A DNA stretch of 64,000 nt from Ideonella alba (GCF_018069875.1 NZ_JAGQDF010000001.1:558001-622000), one strand, 5' to 3'; shown: positions 1 through 10,492, counted from the first letter of the stretch. Translations and numbers: made by a program. Notes: a model not told the origin generated them from the sequence alone.

Positions 1-166
1 CTCGAAATTGGACAGCCATGCCGGGTCGCGCTGGAAGCACTGTTTTCTCCCGGTTAGCCCTTGCCGGCCCGAGGGTCGGATACACGGGGGAGACGCTAGA
101 CTTACGGGCGTAAGTGCAGCGGTTCGCGTGGATGTGGCCTCGCAATGGCTGACGTAGGCGAGAAGG

Positions 167-2713
167 ATGCCAGGACAGGACTTCACTTCTGATCTGACGG
201 CCGAGACGCGACGCATTGAGCGTCTTCGGGCGCTGCTGGTGCTCGACACCGAAGCTGAACCCATCTTCGACACCTTGGCGCAGATGGCCTCAGAGGTCTG
301 CCAGACGCCCATCGCCCTGCTGAGCCTGGTGGATTCGGGGAGGCAGTGGTTTAAGGCGAACGTCGGCCTTCCGGGGGTTCGTGAGACGCCGCGCAGTGTG
401 GCCTTTTGTGACCATGCGATCCGTGGCGATCAGCCCATGGAAGTGCCGGATGCCTTGAAGGACTCGCGCTTTGCGGACAATCCGCTTGTCATTGGAGCAC
501 CTGGAATACGTTACTACGCGGGCGCGCCGCTTGTGATGAGTTCGGGGGATCGCGTCGGTACGCTGTGTGTGGTCGACCTGGAGGCGCGCAAGCTTACGCA
601 GCAGCAACTCAAGATTTTGGAGCAGCTCGCCCAGCTGACAGTTCAGGCGCTTGAGATGCGTGAGCGCTCCATCCAGCGTTCGCTGGAGCTGCGCTCAGCG
701 CGCGAGCGGGAGGTGGCTGCCAGTGAGCAGCGATTGCGAGCCATCCTGGATGCCCAGAGTGAGCTGGTTTCGCAGGCACTGCCTGATGGTCAGCTGCTGT
801 ACGTGAACCCGGCCTATGCGTCGTTCTTTGGCCACACCGTAGGAGAGCTGGCTGGTGCGAACCTGATGGATCAGATTCCAGCGAGCGAGCGAGAGGCGGT
901 CAGGGCTCGCCTGGATGCCTTGCTGGCGGCTGGGGGCTCGCAGCGCTCTGAGAACCAAGTAACCGCCGCCGATGGCCAAGTGCGATGCGTGTCCTGGACC
1001 AACACCGTGCAACAAGGCCCCGATGGGCGACTACTGCTGCATTCCACCGGGCGGGATGTGACCGAGCTGAACATGGCGCAGCGGGCCTTGGCTCAAAGCC
1101 AGGCGCTGCTGGAGCGCACGGGTCGAGTGGCTGGGGTAGGTGGCTGGGCGATGGATTTGGCGACACAGCGTGTGAGTTGGACCGCTGAAACTCGCCGCAT
1201 CCACGAAGTGCCTCCAGACTATGAGCCCTCGCTTGAGACCGCGATCGCCTTCTACAGTGAGTCGAGTCGCCCTCTGGTCACGGCGGCTGTCGAGCGCGGG
1301 CTGGCTGAGGGTACCCCGTGGGATCTTGAGTTGCAGCTGGTCACGGCGCGTGGGAGGTCGATCTGGGTTCGTGCCGTGGGGGAAGTGGAGTTTGCCGATG
1401 GACACCCAGTTCGTATGTTCGGTGCCTTTCAGGACATCACCGAGCGGCGCGCTGCCGAAGCCGCGCGAGCTGAGCTGGCTGCCATCTTTGAGAACACCAC
1501 TGACTTTGTCATTCAGGCTGACGCCTCGCGTCGCGTCCGATACATGAACCCCGCGGCCCAGGCAGTCATGCTGGGGCGGCCGCTAAGCCAGGATGAAGGG
1601 CTGTTTGTGAGGGACATGCTCCCGGAACGGACGCAGCGCAAGTTTACCGATGAGATATTGCCGTACCTGCAGCTGAAGGATGTTTGGGTTGGGCAGTCTG
1701 TGGCGCGGCGTTGGGATGGGCGAGAAATCGAGGTCAGCCACATGGTGATCGCACACCGTGATGCGCGGGGCGAAATCGAGCGACTCTCGATCATTTTCCG
1801 GGACGTGTCCGAGCTTGCCGCTGCGCAGTACGAGCAGGCGCGCCAGACCCGGACGCTGCGGTCGGTGGCCAATGCCATTCCTTCGACGGTTGCTGTGATT
1901 GATGACCAAGGCAGGTATGTCTTTGTCAATCAGGCGTTTGAGAAGAAGGCGGGCATACATTCCAGCGCGATCCTCGGGCGGACTGCCGAAGAGGTACTTG
2001 GCAAAGCGGAGTTCGAGCGTCGATGGCCCTGGGTGCAACGGGCTCTGGCCGGCGAGCAAGTCCGCTTTGAGATAGAGGAGGAAGGAGAACTTGGCAAGCG
2101 CTTCATGGCGCTGGACTACCTTCCCCTGCGTCGATCCGATGGCGCCCCGGACGGATTTGTTGTGGTTGGTCAGGATGTCACTCAGGCTCGCGAGGAGAAA
2201 GAGCGCCTCAAGTTGCTGTCACAGTCCGACCCGCTGACCCGATTGCTCAATCGATCGGGTTTCCAGCAACGTGTCGATGCGCAGCTCGATGCAAACGTGG
2301 CAGAGACCTTGTGCGTGATGTACCTGGATCTCGACCGCTTCAAGCCCATCAATGACAACCACGGCCACGCCGCGGGCGATGAGCTGTTGCGCCTGGTGGC
2401 ATTGCGCCTTGTACGTCTTGTACGGCCGACTGACGCAGTGGCGCGTTTGGGTGGAGATGAGTTTGCCATTGCGATCGTTGGTGAAATCGACGAGCTGCAC
2501 GCGCAGCGTCTGTCCCGAACAGTTGTAGATACACTGGCGCGGCGGTTCCACCTTGCCGGCGGCGTTGTTGCCTCCATCGGCACCAGCGTCGGTTGTGCCA
2601 TAGGGCAGGCCACCCGAGGATCTTGGGAGCGCCTGGTGGAGCACGCCGATCAGATGCTCTATGCCGCGAAGGCTTCCGGCCGCGGTAAGACAGTGGTGTC
2701 CCGCTTGGATTGA
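167..2713 (+). CDS. GAF-multiPAS-GGDEF diguanylate cyclase
   Basis: Predicted soluble sensor that makes cyclic di-GMP from two GTP. An N-terminal GAF domain (about residues 20-165) is followed by four PAS-like repeats with PAC-type ends (about 190-685) and a C-terminal GGDEF domain (about 685-848). The active site reads RLGGDEF near residue 762. An RPTD inhibitory I-site lies five residues upstream, so product feedback is likely. No EAL domain and no transmembrane helix are visible, so the signal is cytoplasmic. The ATG follows a purine-rich AGAAGG directly, which is unusually tight spacing, so a start slightly downstream cannot be excluded. It is monocistronic; the next recognisable gene is an insertion-sequence transposase. 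Confidence 0.9.
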   Translation: MPGQDFTSDLTAETRRIERLRALLVLDTEAEPIFDTLAQMASEVCQTPIALLSLVDSGRQWFKANVGLPGVRETPRSVAFCDHAIRGDQPMEVPDALKDSRFADNPLVIGAPGIRYYAGAPLVMSSGDRVGTLCVVDLEARKLTQQQLKILEQLAQLTVQALEMRERSIQRSLELRSAREREVAASEQRLRAILDAQSELVSQALPDGQLLYVNPAYASFFGHTVGELAGANLMDQIPASEREAVRARLDALLAAGGSQRSENQVTAADGQVRCVSWTNTVQQGPDGRLLLHSTGRDVTELNMAQRALAQSQALLERTGRVAGVGGWAMDLATQRVSWTAETRRIHEVPPDYEPSLETAIAFYSESSRPLVTAAVERGLAEGTPWDLELQLVTARGRSIWVRAVGEVEFADGHPVRMFGAFQDITERRAAEAARAELAAIFENTTDFVIQADASRRVRYMNPAAQAVMLGRPLSQDEGLFVRDMLPERTQRKFTDEILPYLQLKDVWVGQSVARRWDGREIEVSHMVIAHRDARGEIERLSIIFRDVSELAAAQYEQARQTRTLRSVANAIPSTVAVIDDQGRYVFVNQAFEKKAGIHSSAILGRTAEEVLGKAEFERRWPWVQRALAGEQVRFEIEEEGELGKRFMALDYLPLRRSDGAPDGFVVVGQDVTQAREEKERLKLLSQSDPLTRLLNRSGFQQRVDAQLDANVAETLCVMYLDLDRFKPINDNHGHAAGDELLRLVALRLVRLVRPTDAVARLGGDEFAIAIVGEIDELHAQRLSRTVVDTLARRFHLAGGVVASIGTSVGCAIGQATRGSWERLVEHADQMLYAAKASGRGKTVVSRLD

Positions 2714-2795
2714 ACGGGCATTGAGGACTTGCGTGCCACATGTCTTTACGCCCCCAACTGGCTATAGCTGGTGCGACATCTGGCTGCGCCAGGAT

Positions 2796-2996
2796 ATGCA
2801 CGGCAACTACTACTTCCTGATGGAGCCTATCCGAGCGGCTGCCTTCGCCAATGGCATTGCCGAGGAGGCGCTCGACAGGCAGACCGCGACAGCGATCGCT
2901 GCTGGATGGTATCGACACCACTTGCGTCAGGGTGGCCAGCGCGTTGCACTGGCAGATCGATGGCTGTTCGATCTTGAAGGTCGGACGAAGATCTAG
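2796..2996 (+). CDS. short hypothetical ORF, possibly a gene remnant
   Basis: A 66-residue frame with protein-like composition (starts MHGNYYFLMEP, ends LFDLEGRTKI). It sits between the diguanylate cyclase and the IS5 transposase. No family is recognised and no good ribosome-binding site precedes it. The frame is open further left into the cyclase gene, so it may be the tail of a gene broken by rearrangement around the IS rather than an intact gene. Confidence 0.25.
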   Translation: MHGNYYFLMEPIRAAAFANGIAEEALDRQTATAIAAGWYRHHLRQGGQRVALADRWLFDLEGRTKI

Positions 2997-3157
2997 CGCC
3001 GACCAGGGCGTGGTACGGACTTCACAGTCGGTTGGAAGACGGGTGGAGCAGGCGTTGGTCACTTCGCCATCGCTGCCGCACACACCTACGTAGAGTCTTC
3101 ACAAATCGTCCGACGACGTACTTGGCAACGACGTGAAGCCCTGAGACGATTGGGACC

Positions 3158-4114
3158 ATGAAGCAGCCCAGCCTGGGGCTGGGAGGGACGGCCAAGGGAA
3201 CGCGACGCCGTGAGTTCCTGGACGAGATGGAGAAGGTCGTGCCCTGGGCTGACCTGGTGGCCTTGGTGTCGCCGTACCTCCCTGAAGGCAAGCGTGGTCG
3301 CCCGCCGTTCTCGCCCGAGACCATGTTGCGCATTCACTTCATGCAGCAGTGGTTCGCGCTGAGCGACCCGGCGATGGAAGAGGCACTGCACGATATGCCG
3401 GTGTTTCGCGAGTTCGCAGGCCTGGAAGGCTGGGACGAGCGGCTGCCCGACGAGAGCACGATCCTGCGCTTCCGGCATGTGCTGGAGAAGCACAAGCTGG
3501 CTGCCCAGATCCTGCAGACCGTCAACGACCTGCTGAGCGCCAAGGGCGTGATGCTTAAGAGCGGTACCGTGGTGGACGCTACCCTGATCGCCGCGCCCAG
3601 CTCGACCAAGAACAGCAGCGGTGAGCGCGACCCGGAGATGAAGCAAAGCCGCAAGGGCCAGCAGTGGTACTTCGGCATGAAGTGCCACATCGGCGTGGAA
3701 GTCGAGTCGGGCTTGGGCTACACCGTCAAGGGCACCGGCGGCTCGGTGAACGACGTGATCGAGGCTAACGGCCTGGTTCGCAGCGGTGACAGCGAAGTCT
3801 TCGCAGACGCTGGATACCAAGGCGCAGGCATACGGCCCGACGCCCGCGACGATGTGCGCTGGAACATCGCAGTGCGGTCTGGCAAGCGCCGCATGCTGGA
3901 CCTGGCCAAGCCCATCGAGGCGCTCACCGAAAAATTGGAGCGGGTAAAAGCTGGGATCAGAGCACGGGTCGAACATCCGTTCCGAGTGGTCAAGTGCCAG
4001 TTCGGACACATCAAGGTGCGCCATTGCGGGCCGGCCAAGAACACGTCGCAACTGCACACGCTGTCTGCACTGGCAAATCTTTGGCTGATGCGGCGCAAAC
4101 TGATGGGAGCGTAG
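3158..4114 (+). CDS. IS5-family transposase
   Basis: DDE transposase of 318 residues, full length for the IS5 group. The N-terminal part carries the DUF772-type region (RPPFSPETMLRIHFMQQW, then DEST.LRFRH). The catalytic core shows VVDATLIAAP, the second Asp in EVFADAGYQG, and the C-terminal RARVEHPFRVVK segment with the catalytic Glu. The frame is uninterrupted and therefore potentially active. I could not identify a convincing pair of terminal inverted repeats or a target duplication by eye, so the element's ends are undefined. It lies between two diguanylate cyclase genes and appears to have landed in, or generated, the remnant frame just upstream. Confidence 0.92.
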   Translation: MKQPSLGLGGTAKGTRRREFLDEMEKVVPWADLVALVSPYLPEGKRGRPPFSPETMLRIHFMQQWFALSDPAMEEALHDMPVFREFAGLEGWDERLPDESTILRFRHVLEKHKLAAQILQTVNDLLSAKGVMLKSGTVVDATLIAAPSSTKNSSGERDPEMKQSRKGQQWYFGMKCHIGVEVESGLGYTVKGTGGSVNDVIEANGLVRSGDSEVFADAGYQGAGIRPDARDDVRWNIAVRSGKRRMLDLAKPIEALTEKLERVKAGIRARVEHPFRVVKCQFGHIKVRHCGPAKNTSQLHTLSALANLWLMRRKLMGA

Positions 4115-4279
4115 GCGTGAGTGCGCCCGGAGTTCACGAAAACGGCCGTGCCGGTGCCTCTCTCGGGGCTAATGAGCTACGAAAGCGGGTGAATCCGGGC
4201 TGGAAGCATCACATTCCTGCCAGATCAGGGCATCAGCAAGAGTTCGATGCGTTGTGCAGACCTTCCTCAGTCCAGTGCA

Positions 4280-6337
4280 TTAGTGGGGCTTGGCTTCGCA
4301 TTGGCGGCCAGTGACGAACCGCCCCCGGCCGGACTGCTTGGCCGTGTAGCAGGCCGCGTCAGCTGCCTCGTACCAGTCTTCCGGTCGCCGATGCTCGGCA
4401 CTGAGCATCACGATCCCCTGACTGGCCCCCACGGCAAAGGAGTTGCCCTCCCAGGTCATGACGTGTTCGGCGATGGCTCGCTGGATCTTGCCGGCGATGC
4501 GAGTGGCGGTGCCTTCGTTGCAGTTCTCTAGCAGTACGGCGAACTCGTCGCCACCCATGCGCGCGACCAGGTCGCCACTGCGAACGCAGTTGGCGATGAG
4601 CGCCGCGATCGCCTTGAGCATCGCGTCACCGGCGGCATGGCCACCTGTGTCGTTCACTGGCTTGAAGTGGTCCAGGTCGATGGCGATCAGCGCTGCCAGG
4701 GACTGCGTGGCGACGTTGTCGATCAGTCGCTGGGCGCGGCGGTGGAAATTCTTGCGGTTTCCCAGGCCGGTCAAGGGGTCGTGCGACGCCGACCACTCCA
4801 GGTCCTCCCGGTCACTGACCTGTTGGCTGACATCCACCACGGTCCAGATCGTGCCGCGCTCAGGATCTTCCAGCAACACGGGCCGGCCCCGCAATTGTCC
4901 CCAGAAGACGCTTCCATCGGCGCGCAGCATGCGCCAGTCGCCCATATAGGCCCCAGTGCTCTCGAAAGCTTCAGGCACCAGCTTGCCCAACATGGCGTAG
5001 TCTTCGTTGGACGCAAAGATGGCGCTCGCCGGCTGGCCGTTGAGCTCATCAAGGGCGCGGCCGAAAATGCGGCAGAACTCGGCACTGACCAGCTCGAAGT
5101 GCTGATTGCGGGTGAAGGCGATACCAACGGGTGCGGCGTTCATCACCGACTGGAGCTTGCGCAGGATTTCTGCATTGAAGGCCTCCAACTGCGCCCGCTC
5201 TGCAGCAACGTGATGCAGCACATGAGCCAGGTTGCCGATCTCACCGGCATACTCCGGCCACGGACTGCGCTCGCTGAGGTCGTTGTCGAAGAGGTGCCTG
5301 GCGCGCTCAGCCAACGCGTCCAGTGGACGGAACAGACGCCAGAGCCAGAGGACCAGCCCGGTTGCCCCCAATGCTGCCAGGGCTGCAATCCAGCCTGCGA
5401 CTTTGGCACGAGCTGCCTCGATGGGGGCATCCACGCTGCTGCGGGACCGGACCCGCCAGACCAGCCAATCGGAGGCCTCGACGCCTGCCACGGAGACCAG
5501 ATAGCGGTCACCATCCAGACCAATGCCCAGGGGCTCGACAGGTGCGCCCATTGCCTGCCACTGGAGCCAGGCGTCACTCACCGTGGGTTCCTGGCTGGCT
5601 TTGCGAAGCAGCCAGCTCGGGTCGGAATGGGCCAGGATCTTCCCCGCGCTGTCGGAAATGATCAGCTGGGCTGTGTGGTCCGCATCTTTGTCCCGGTCGG
5701 TCGCCACGTCGTTCAGGATGCTTCGCTCGCGAAGCCGCTGCGAGGCCCCGATCACCGCCACCAGGCGCCCGGCCTGGATGACCGGTTGCGCAAACACGAT
5801 CACGGGACCTGCGGCGGTCTTGCTGTCTATGACGTCCGACACCACCGGACGCATCTCGGTGACTGCTGTCTGGAAGTACGGCCGATCAGCCAATTGCAAC
5901 GACATCTCGCGGATCCCGGCGCCGTCGCGCAAGCCGAGCACCGCTCCGTCGGGACGGCTGACCAGCACACTTGTGAAGACGGCCAGCAGTGCGGATTGGT
6001 CCTCCAGAAAGCGCAGGGCGTCTGACTTGTCGACGCCGTTGTCAGCGCGCAGGCTCTCCGCGGCCAAGGCCAGCATACGTTGCCGTTTGATCAGGTCGTG
6101 TGAGAGCAACGACGCAACCTGGACCACTTCGTCCAGTTCATGGAGTCGCACCTCTGCATGAACCTGTACCTCGGACTGGTGCACCAGCAACAGCGCGGCA
6201 AGGCCGGTGACTGCCAGCAAGAAGGCCACGGTCACGATGGCGACCCGCGTGCGCAGGCTCTCTGCGACGCTTCGACCGAGCGCAGCCCAGCCAGCGGCGG
6301 GATTCCCGAGGTGAACGCGCAATGTCTTGAAGTTCAT
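4280..6337 (-). CDS. membrane dCache-HAMP-PAS-GGDEF diguanylate cyclase
   Basis: Predicted inner-membrane sensor of 685 residues making cyclic di-GMP. One N-terminal membrane helix (about 30-50) precedes a periplasmic double-Cache-like region (about 55-290, including a VVSDVIDSKTAAGPVIVFA stretch). A second helix (about 305-325), a HAMP linker, a PAS domain (about 395-510) and a C-terminal GGDEF domain follow. The active site is RMGGDEF with an RSGD I-site five residues before it. I chose the start at MNFKTLRV because the 46 residues the frame allows upstream are low-complexity and lie outside the family's usual N terminus. It is divergent from the chemoreceptor gene. Confidence 0.9.
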   Translation of the reverse strand: MNFKTLRVHLGNPAAGWAALGRSVAESLRTRVAIVTVAFLLAVTGLAALLLVHQSEVQVHAEVRLHELDEVVQVASLLSHDLIKRQRMLALAAESLRADNGVDKSDALRFLEDQSALLAVFTSVLVSRPDGAVLGLRDGAGIREMSLQLADRPYFQTAVTEMRPVVSDVIDSKTAAGPVIVFAQPVIQAGRLVAVIGASQRLRERSILNDVATDRDKDADHTAQLIISDSAGKILAHSDPSWLLRKASQEPTVSDAWLQWQAMGAPVEPLGIGLDGDRYLVSVAGVEASDWLVWRVRSRSSVDAPIEAARAKVAGWIAALAALGATGLVLWLWRLFRPLDALAERARHLFDNDLSERSPWPEYAGEIGNLAHVLHHVAAERAQLEAFNAEILRKLQSVMNAAPVGIAFTRNQHFELVSAEFCRIFGRALDELNGQPASAIFASNEDYAMLGKLVPEAFESTGAYMGDWRMLRADGSVFWGQLRGRPVLLEDPERGTIWTVVDVSQQVSDREDLEWSASHDPLTGLGNRKNFHRRAQRLIDNVATQSLAALIAIDLDHFKPVNDTGGHAAGDAMLKAIAALIANCVRSGDLVARMGGDEFAVLLENCNEGTATRIAGKIQRAIAEHVMTWEGNSFAVGASQGIVMLSAEHRRPEDWYEAADAACYTAKQSGRGRFVTGRQCEAKPH

Positions 6338-6727
6338 GGGCTGTCGGCATGGGCCATGGCTCGGCGTGGCCCAACGGGGGGCTGGAGGCCCTGAGCGATG
6401 CCATAGGTCTCGCCTGTGGTTCCGGCCTACTCCGCAGTCTCCCCCCCCCCCCCGCAGCGAATGTATGGCCAGCATCCCACTCTCGCAGGACGGAGCCTTG
6501 GCCTATCTCGGGAAAAGCGCAACAGGGTCAGCGCAAATGCCTCGCCAAGCGGCGAGGAGCCACGCAATGCCCTGAGGGGGTGCTCGTTGGCCAAGTTGAC
6601 CCGCATCAACCCTTCAATTCGGGCGCTCCGCAGCGGATCACCTCCCGAGAATGCGCAGTTACAGAGCACAAGTCCCTGTGCGTTGGGATCGTCTTGCCTG
6701 CGGGCCACCACGACCAAGAGAGCAGCC
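6338..6727. other. divergent intergenic region, cyclase/chemoreceptor
   Basis: Non-coding spacer of 390 bases separating two divergent signalling genes, so it should contain both promoters. The only distinctive element is the run of 13 cytosines listed separately. I see no RNA gene, and reading frames crossing it have no protein-like composition. Confidence 0.5.
6441..6453. repeat. poly-C tract of 13 bases
   Basis: A homopolymer of 13 C in the divergent promoter region, about 105 bases upstream of the cyclase start and 275 upstream of the chemoreceptor start. Such tracts slip during replication in other bacteria and can vary promoter spacing. That role here is inference. Confidence 0.85.
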
Positions 6728-8770
6728 ATGTCAGCTACCCTTCCTTCCAGCGCCCCTGTGGTGCTGCCCTCACCGGCGATGTCTGACGCCGGCGGGTTCT
6801 TCGCGCACCACGGTATCTGGGCCCCGGGGGTGCGGCTGTTCCGGCGCCTGAGCTTTGCCACAAAGGCGCTGATCATCTCGTTTGCCTGTGTGCTGCCGTT
6901 GTTGGCGTTGCTCGTCTGGCAGCTGTTCAACGAGGCCGAACAGGCCCTGCAGTCCCGGATGGACGCCACACGGCAGCATGTCGAGATCGCGCATGGTCTG
7001 CTGGTCTGGGCACACGCCCAGGAGACTTCGGGCGCGCTTAGCCGGGAACAAGCGCAGGAGCAGGCCAGGAAGATGCTGGCCGGGCTGCGCTACGACGGCA
7101 GCGAGTACTTCTGGGTCAACGATATGCAGCAGCGCATGGTGATGCATGCCGCCAAGCCGGACCTGGACGGCAAGGACATGTCCGCGACCAAGGACCCGAA
7201 CGGCTTGGCGGTCTTCGGGGCCTTCGTGCAGACGGTCCAACAGTCTGGCCAGGGCTTTGTCCGCTACCAGTGGCCCAAGCCGGGCAGCGAGTTGCCGGTG
7301 GACAAGCTCTCCTATGTTAAGGGATTTGCACCGTGGGGCTGGGTGCTGGGTTCGGGGATCTATGTGGGCGAGCTGCGCGAGGCCTGGCAGCGGCAGGCGC
7401 TGCTCAACGGCGGCACCGTGTTGATGTCCATGCTGCTGGCGGCTTATCTGTTCCTCAGCTTCTACCGGGTCATGGACGGTGGCCTCAAGGAGACCCGGCG
7501 GCACCTGCGCGCCATGACTGACGGGGATCTGACCACCTCTCCAGCGCCCTGGGGCCGCGATGAGGCGGCTCAGCTGATGCTCGACCTGCGGGCGATGCAG
7601 GACTCGATGCGCTCGATGGTGCTGCGGGTGCGCCGCTCGGCCGAGGACATCGTCCACAGCAGCAGCGAGATCGCCAGTGGTTCGATGGACCTGTCCGCAC
7701 GCACCGAGCAGGCCGCTGCCAACCTGCAGGAATCCGCCTCGGCCATGGAGGAGATCTCGGCCACCGTCCACAAGACCTCGCAGAACACCGAGGAGGTGGC
7801 CTCTCTGGCCAGGCACAACGCCGAAGCCGCCGCGGCGGGCGGTCAGGTGATGGGCGAAGTGGTGCAGACGATGGACGGCATCCGCACGTCCTCGGCCCGG
7901 ATCGGCGAGATCATAGGCACCATCGATGGCATTGCCTTCCAGACCAACATCCTGGCACTGAACGCCGCGGTCGAGGCCGCCCGGGCGGGCGAGCAGGGTC
8001 GCGGCTTCGCGGTGGTGGCCTCCGAGGTGCGCACCTTGGCCCAGCGCAGCGGCTCGGCCGCCCAGGAGATCCGCACGCTGATCGGCTCGAGCGTCGACCA
8101 GGTGGAAAGCGGCGCCGAAACCGTTCGCCGTGCAGGTGCGACGATCGACGAGATCGTCCAGTCCTCTCAGCGGGTGCACGCCCTGCTGGGCGAGATCGCC
8201 ACCGGCTCCAGGGAGCAAAGCCAGGGCATCGGCCAGATCGGCCAGGCGGTGCAGGACCTGGACCGGATGACCCAGCAGAACGCCGCTCTAGTAGAGGAGA
8301 CCGCGGCAGCATCGTCGGCCATGAAGGACCAAGCACAAGTGCTGTCTCAGGAGGTCATGCGCTTCAAGCTGCCGGCGGGCCTGGAGGCGCCGCCTTCACA
8401 GGCCCCTGTCTCGGTGGCCGACTTTGACTTTGACAAGGCCATTGACGCCCACCGCCAGTGGAAGGTCAAGCTGCGCAAGGCCATCGCCGACCACAGCCAA
8501 CTGGACGCCGACACCATCTGTCGCGACGACCGGTGTCCGCTCGGGCAATGGATCCATGGCCCGGGCGGCCGCCAATGGGGCAGCAGACCGACATTCGCGG
8601 ACTTGCTGGCCAAGCATGCCGAGTTCCACCAAGTCGCCGGCGGCGTGGCCAAGCAGATCAACCAGGGCCGCTACGCGGAGGCCGAACGCTTGATCGGGTC
8701 CGGATCGGCGTTTGCGCAGGTGTCGACCGAGGTGGCGACGATCTTGACCAAGGCCAAGCGGGGTCTGTGA
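6728..8770 (+). CDS. methyl-accepting chemotaxis protein with Cache sensor and CZB domain
   Basis: Inner-membrane chemoreceptor of 680 residues that signals to CheA/CheW. After a first helix (about 45-65) comes a single-Cache (sCache_2) periplasmic domain with the SEYFWVNDM and [19 protein letters not shown] motifs. A second helix, HAMP and the coiled-coil signalling domain follow; the domain contains the conserved hairpin around [20 protein letters not shown]. The C terminus carries a chemoreceptor zinc-binding (CZB) domain with [19 protein letters not shown] and HAEFH, giving the His/Cys zinc ligands. CZB domains elsewhere sense zinc or hypochlorite. An in-frame ATG 17 codons later is an alternative start. 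The frame is open further upstream but lacks sense there. Confidence 0.92.
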   Translation: MSATLPSSAPVVLPSPAMSDAGGFFAHHGIWAPGVRLFRRLSFATKALIISFACVLPLLALLVWQLFNEAEQALQSRMDATRQHVEIAHGLLVWAHAQETSGALSREQAQEQARKMLAGLRYDGSEYFWVNDMQQRMVMHAAKPDLDGKDMSATKDPNGLAVFGAFVQTVQQSGQGFVRYQWPKPGSELPVDKLSYVKGFAPWGWVLGSGIYVGELREAWQRQALLNGGTVLMSMLLAAYLFLSFYRVMDGGLKETRRHLRAMTDGDLTTSPAPWGRDEAAQLMLDLRAMQDSMRSMVLRVRRSAEDIVHSSSEIASGSMDLSARTEQAAANLQESASAMEEISATVHKTSQNTEEVASLARHNAEAAAAGGQVMGEVVQTMDGIRTSSARIGEIIGTIDGIAFQTNILALNAAVEAARAGEQGRGFAVVASEVRTLAQRSGSAAQEIRTLIGSSVDQVESGAETVRRAGATIDEIVQSSQRVHALLGEIATGSREQSQGIGQIGQAVQDLDRMTQQNAALVEETAAASSAMKDQAQVLSQEVMRFKLPAGLEAPPSQAPVSVADFDFDKAIDAHRQWKVKLRKAIADHSQLDADTICRDDRCPLGQWIHGPGGRQWGSRPTFADLLAKHAEFHQVAGGVAKQINQGRYAEAERLIGSGSAFAQVSTEVATILTKAKRGL

Positions 8771-8939
8771 TTCTGCCGCCTTGGCCAGGCGCTTCGGTCT
8801 GGCATCTACTGGGATGGCACCTGGCTTGGCCGGCGCGACTCGACGCGTTCCTGACTTCGAAGCACCGAGGAAGCGGCCGGTGCCGGTAGTCTCTCGATCG
8901 GTCCTTCAGCGTATCGGCATGCGCTGCCAGTGCAGTGCA

Positions 8940-9260
8940 TCAAACGCGGTAGGCCGCGATGAGGATTGATGTGGCGAGGCACATCAGCGCATTGCAGCCA
9001 CTGACGGCGATGGCGCGGTTCAAGCGGCGTCCGTTGTGTTCGTAGAGCCAGGCCGCCATCGTCGCATTGGCGCCCACCCAGGTGACCCAGGTCAGCAATG
9101 AGTGCTGGCTGCTGTCCCCACTGCTGAAAATGGCCAGCAGGGTCGGCAGGTAGGCCAGCACCCGGACAGAATTGAACAGTGTGAACAACCATGTCAACAC
9201 CACAAGGTAGGTGCCAGGCATGGGGCGGGCTGAACCCAGAGAAGAAGTTGTCGTGTTCAT
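8940..9260 (-). CDS. small hypothetical membrane protein
   Basis: Protein of 106 residues starting MNTTTSSLGSARPM with about three predicted membrane segments (YLVVLTWLFTLFNSVRVLAYL, then WVTWVGANATMAAWLY, then AVSGCNALMCLATSILIAAY). No family recognised. The frame is open upstream but the chosen Met gives a compact membrane protein. It stands alone between the chemoreceptor and the Bug protein, transcribed away from the latter. Confidence 0.6.
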   Translation of the reverse strand: MNTTTSSLGSARPMPGTYLVVLTWLFTLFNSVRVLAYLPTLLAIFSSGDSSQHSLLTWVTWVGANATMAAWLYEHNGRRLNRAIAVSGCNALMCLATSILIAAYRV

Positions 9261-9428
9261 TCGGGCCTCGTCGCGGTGTCGATGGGGTGCATCATCGAAA
9301 GGCGAAGCTTCGTTGGGAAGGTGCCCTTTGTTGTCGCCACGTTGAACCGGAAGTTCACGCCCAGGCCCGGACCACCTGCCGGTCATTGGCACCCTGGGTG
9401 TGAGGCCGCATTGGTGCTCGGATGCCAC

Positions 9429-9455
9429 GCTGACTGAACCAGGAGTTCAGTCAGC
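9429..9455. terminator. strong hairpin between two divergent genes
   Basis: Perfect 11-bp stem (GCTGACTGAAC / GTTCAGTCAGC) with a 5-base loop. There is no T-run, and it lies in the upstream region of two divergent genes. An operator is therefore as likely as a terminator. Confidence 0.4.
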
Positions 9456-9529
9456 CTCTTCCGATACAGCGCTTCCCATGAGTTTGTCGACGCGGAACAC
9501 TGTGCACCATTCGGAAGACGGAGCAACGA

Positions 9530-10492
9530 ATGAACCTGCTGTCGAAGACCCTCGCGATCGGCGCAATGGCGCTGTGTATGAGCTCGTCAGGCGCCCAGCC
9601 CGCGAACCCCGGTAAGCCAATCCGACTGGTCGTACCGACGCCGGCTGGCGGCCCGAGCGACGCGGCGGCGCGTGCCCTGGCCAAGGGCATGGCCGCGAGC
9701 CTTGGCCAGGACGTGCTGGTGGAGAACCGCCCTGGCGGCAACACTGGCATCGGGGCTGGCCTGGTGCTGAACGCAGTTCCCGACGGCCACACGCTGCTGT
9801 TTGCGCTGGGAGCCAGCGTGGGGCTGCCCCAACTCAGCAAGGCGTCGCCTTACAAGTCCATCGCCGAGTTCACGCCGATTGCCGCGATCGGCGGCAACAC
9901 GCAGTGCCTCGTGGTGCCCGTCAGCCTGCCGGTGAAGTCTCTGGCCGAGTTCGTCGCGTATGCGAAGACCAGTGCCAAGCCGCTGTTGCGCGGCGCGAAC
10001 AACGCGGCCGAAGACATGGTGGCCGGTCAGGTGATCAGCACGTTCGGCATCGTCCTGGAACGGGTGCCCTACAAAGGGGCACCTCAAATGCTGCCAGACC
10101 TGCTGGAGGGGCGTATCCAGGTTGCCGTGCTGCCGGTTGGCGCGAGCGTCCCGCACGTGAGGTCGGGCCGGCTGACGATGCTCGGCTGCAGCATCGCCGA
10201 TCGCATAGCCGCGCTGCCGACGGTGCCCACACTGGCCGAGTCCGGGGTCAGCGCGGCGCCGCTGATCACCGCGCATTTCGTCCTGGGCCCTCCCCGACTG
10301 CCGACTGACATCGTCGACCGCCTGGCTGCTGCTGCGCAGCAGGCGGCGCAGTCGGCAGACTTCAAGCAGGAGATGGAGCGCCTGCTCATCGTCGGCAAGG
10401 CCCTGCCACCTGCCGAGGCCCGCGTGCTGATGCTTCAGTCGGAGGCGCAGTACGTGCAGTTCGTCCGTGAGACGGGTGCCACCATCGACTGA
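9530..10492 (+). CDS. Bug family (TctC) tripartite tricarboxylate binding protein
   Basis: Periplasmic solute-binding protein of 320 residues. A Sec signal peptide (about 1-22, cleaved near SGAQPA) precedes the family signatures: KPIRLVVPTPAGGPSD, ENRPGGNTGIG, and FVLGPPRLPTDIVDRL near the C terminus. Bug proteins bind carboxylates or related small metabolites. Most are orphans without the TctA/TctB membrane partners, as here. They are massively amplified in Bordetella, Cupriavidus and relatives, which supports a Burkholderiales host. It is convergent with the LysR gene 12 bases downstream, so no co-transcription with it is possible. Confidence 0.92.
   Translation: MNLLSKTLAIGAMALCMSSSGAQPANPGKPIRLVVPTPAGGPSDAAARALAKGMAASLGQDVLVENRPGGNTGIGAGLVLNAVPDGHTLLFALGASVGLPQLSKASPYKSIAEFTPIAAIGGNTQCLVVPVSLPVKSLAEFVAYAKTSAKPLLRGANNAAEDMVAGQVISTFGIVLERVPYKGAPQMLPDLLEGRIQVAVLPVGASVPHVRSGRLTMLGCSIADRIAALPTVPTLAESGVSAAPLITAHFVLGPPRLPTDIVDRLAAAAQQAAQSADFKQEMERLLIVGKALPPAEARVLMLQSEAQYVQFVRETGATID

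Noticed and set aside
2975-4265. Inverted repeats for the IS5 transposase (GAAGGTC-like at both sides)
   Set aside because: Only seven bases match, spacing from the gene is too large for this group, and no target duplication is visible.
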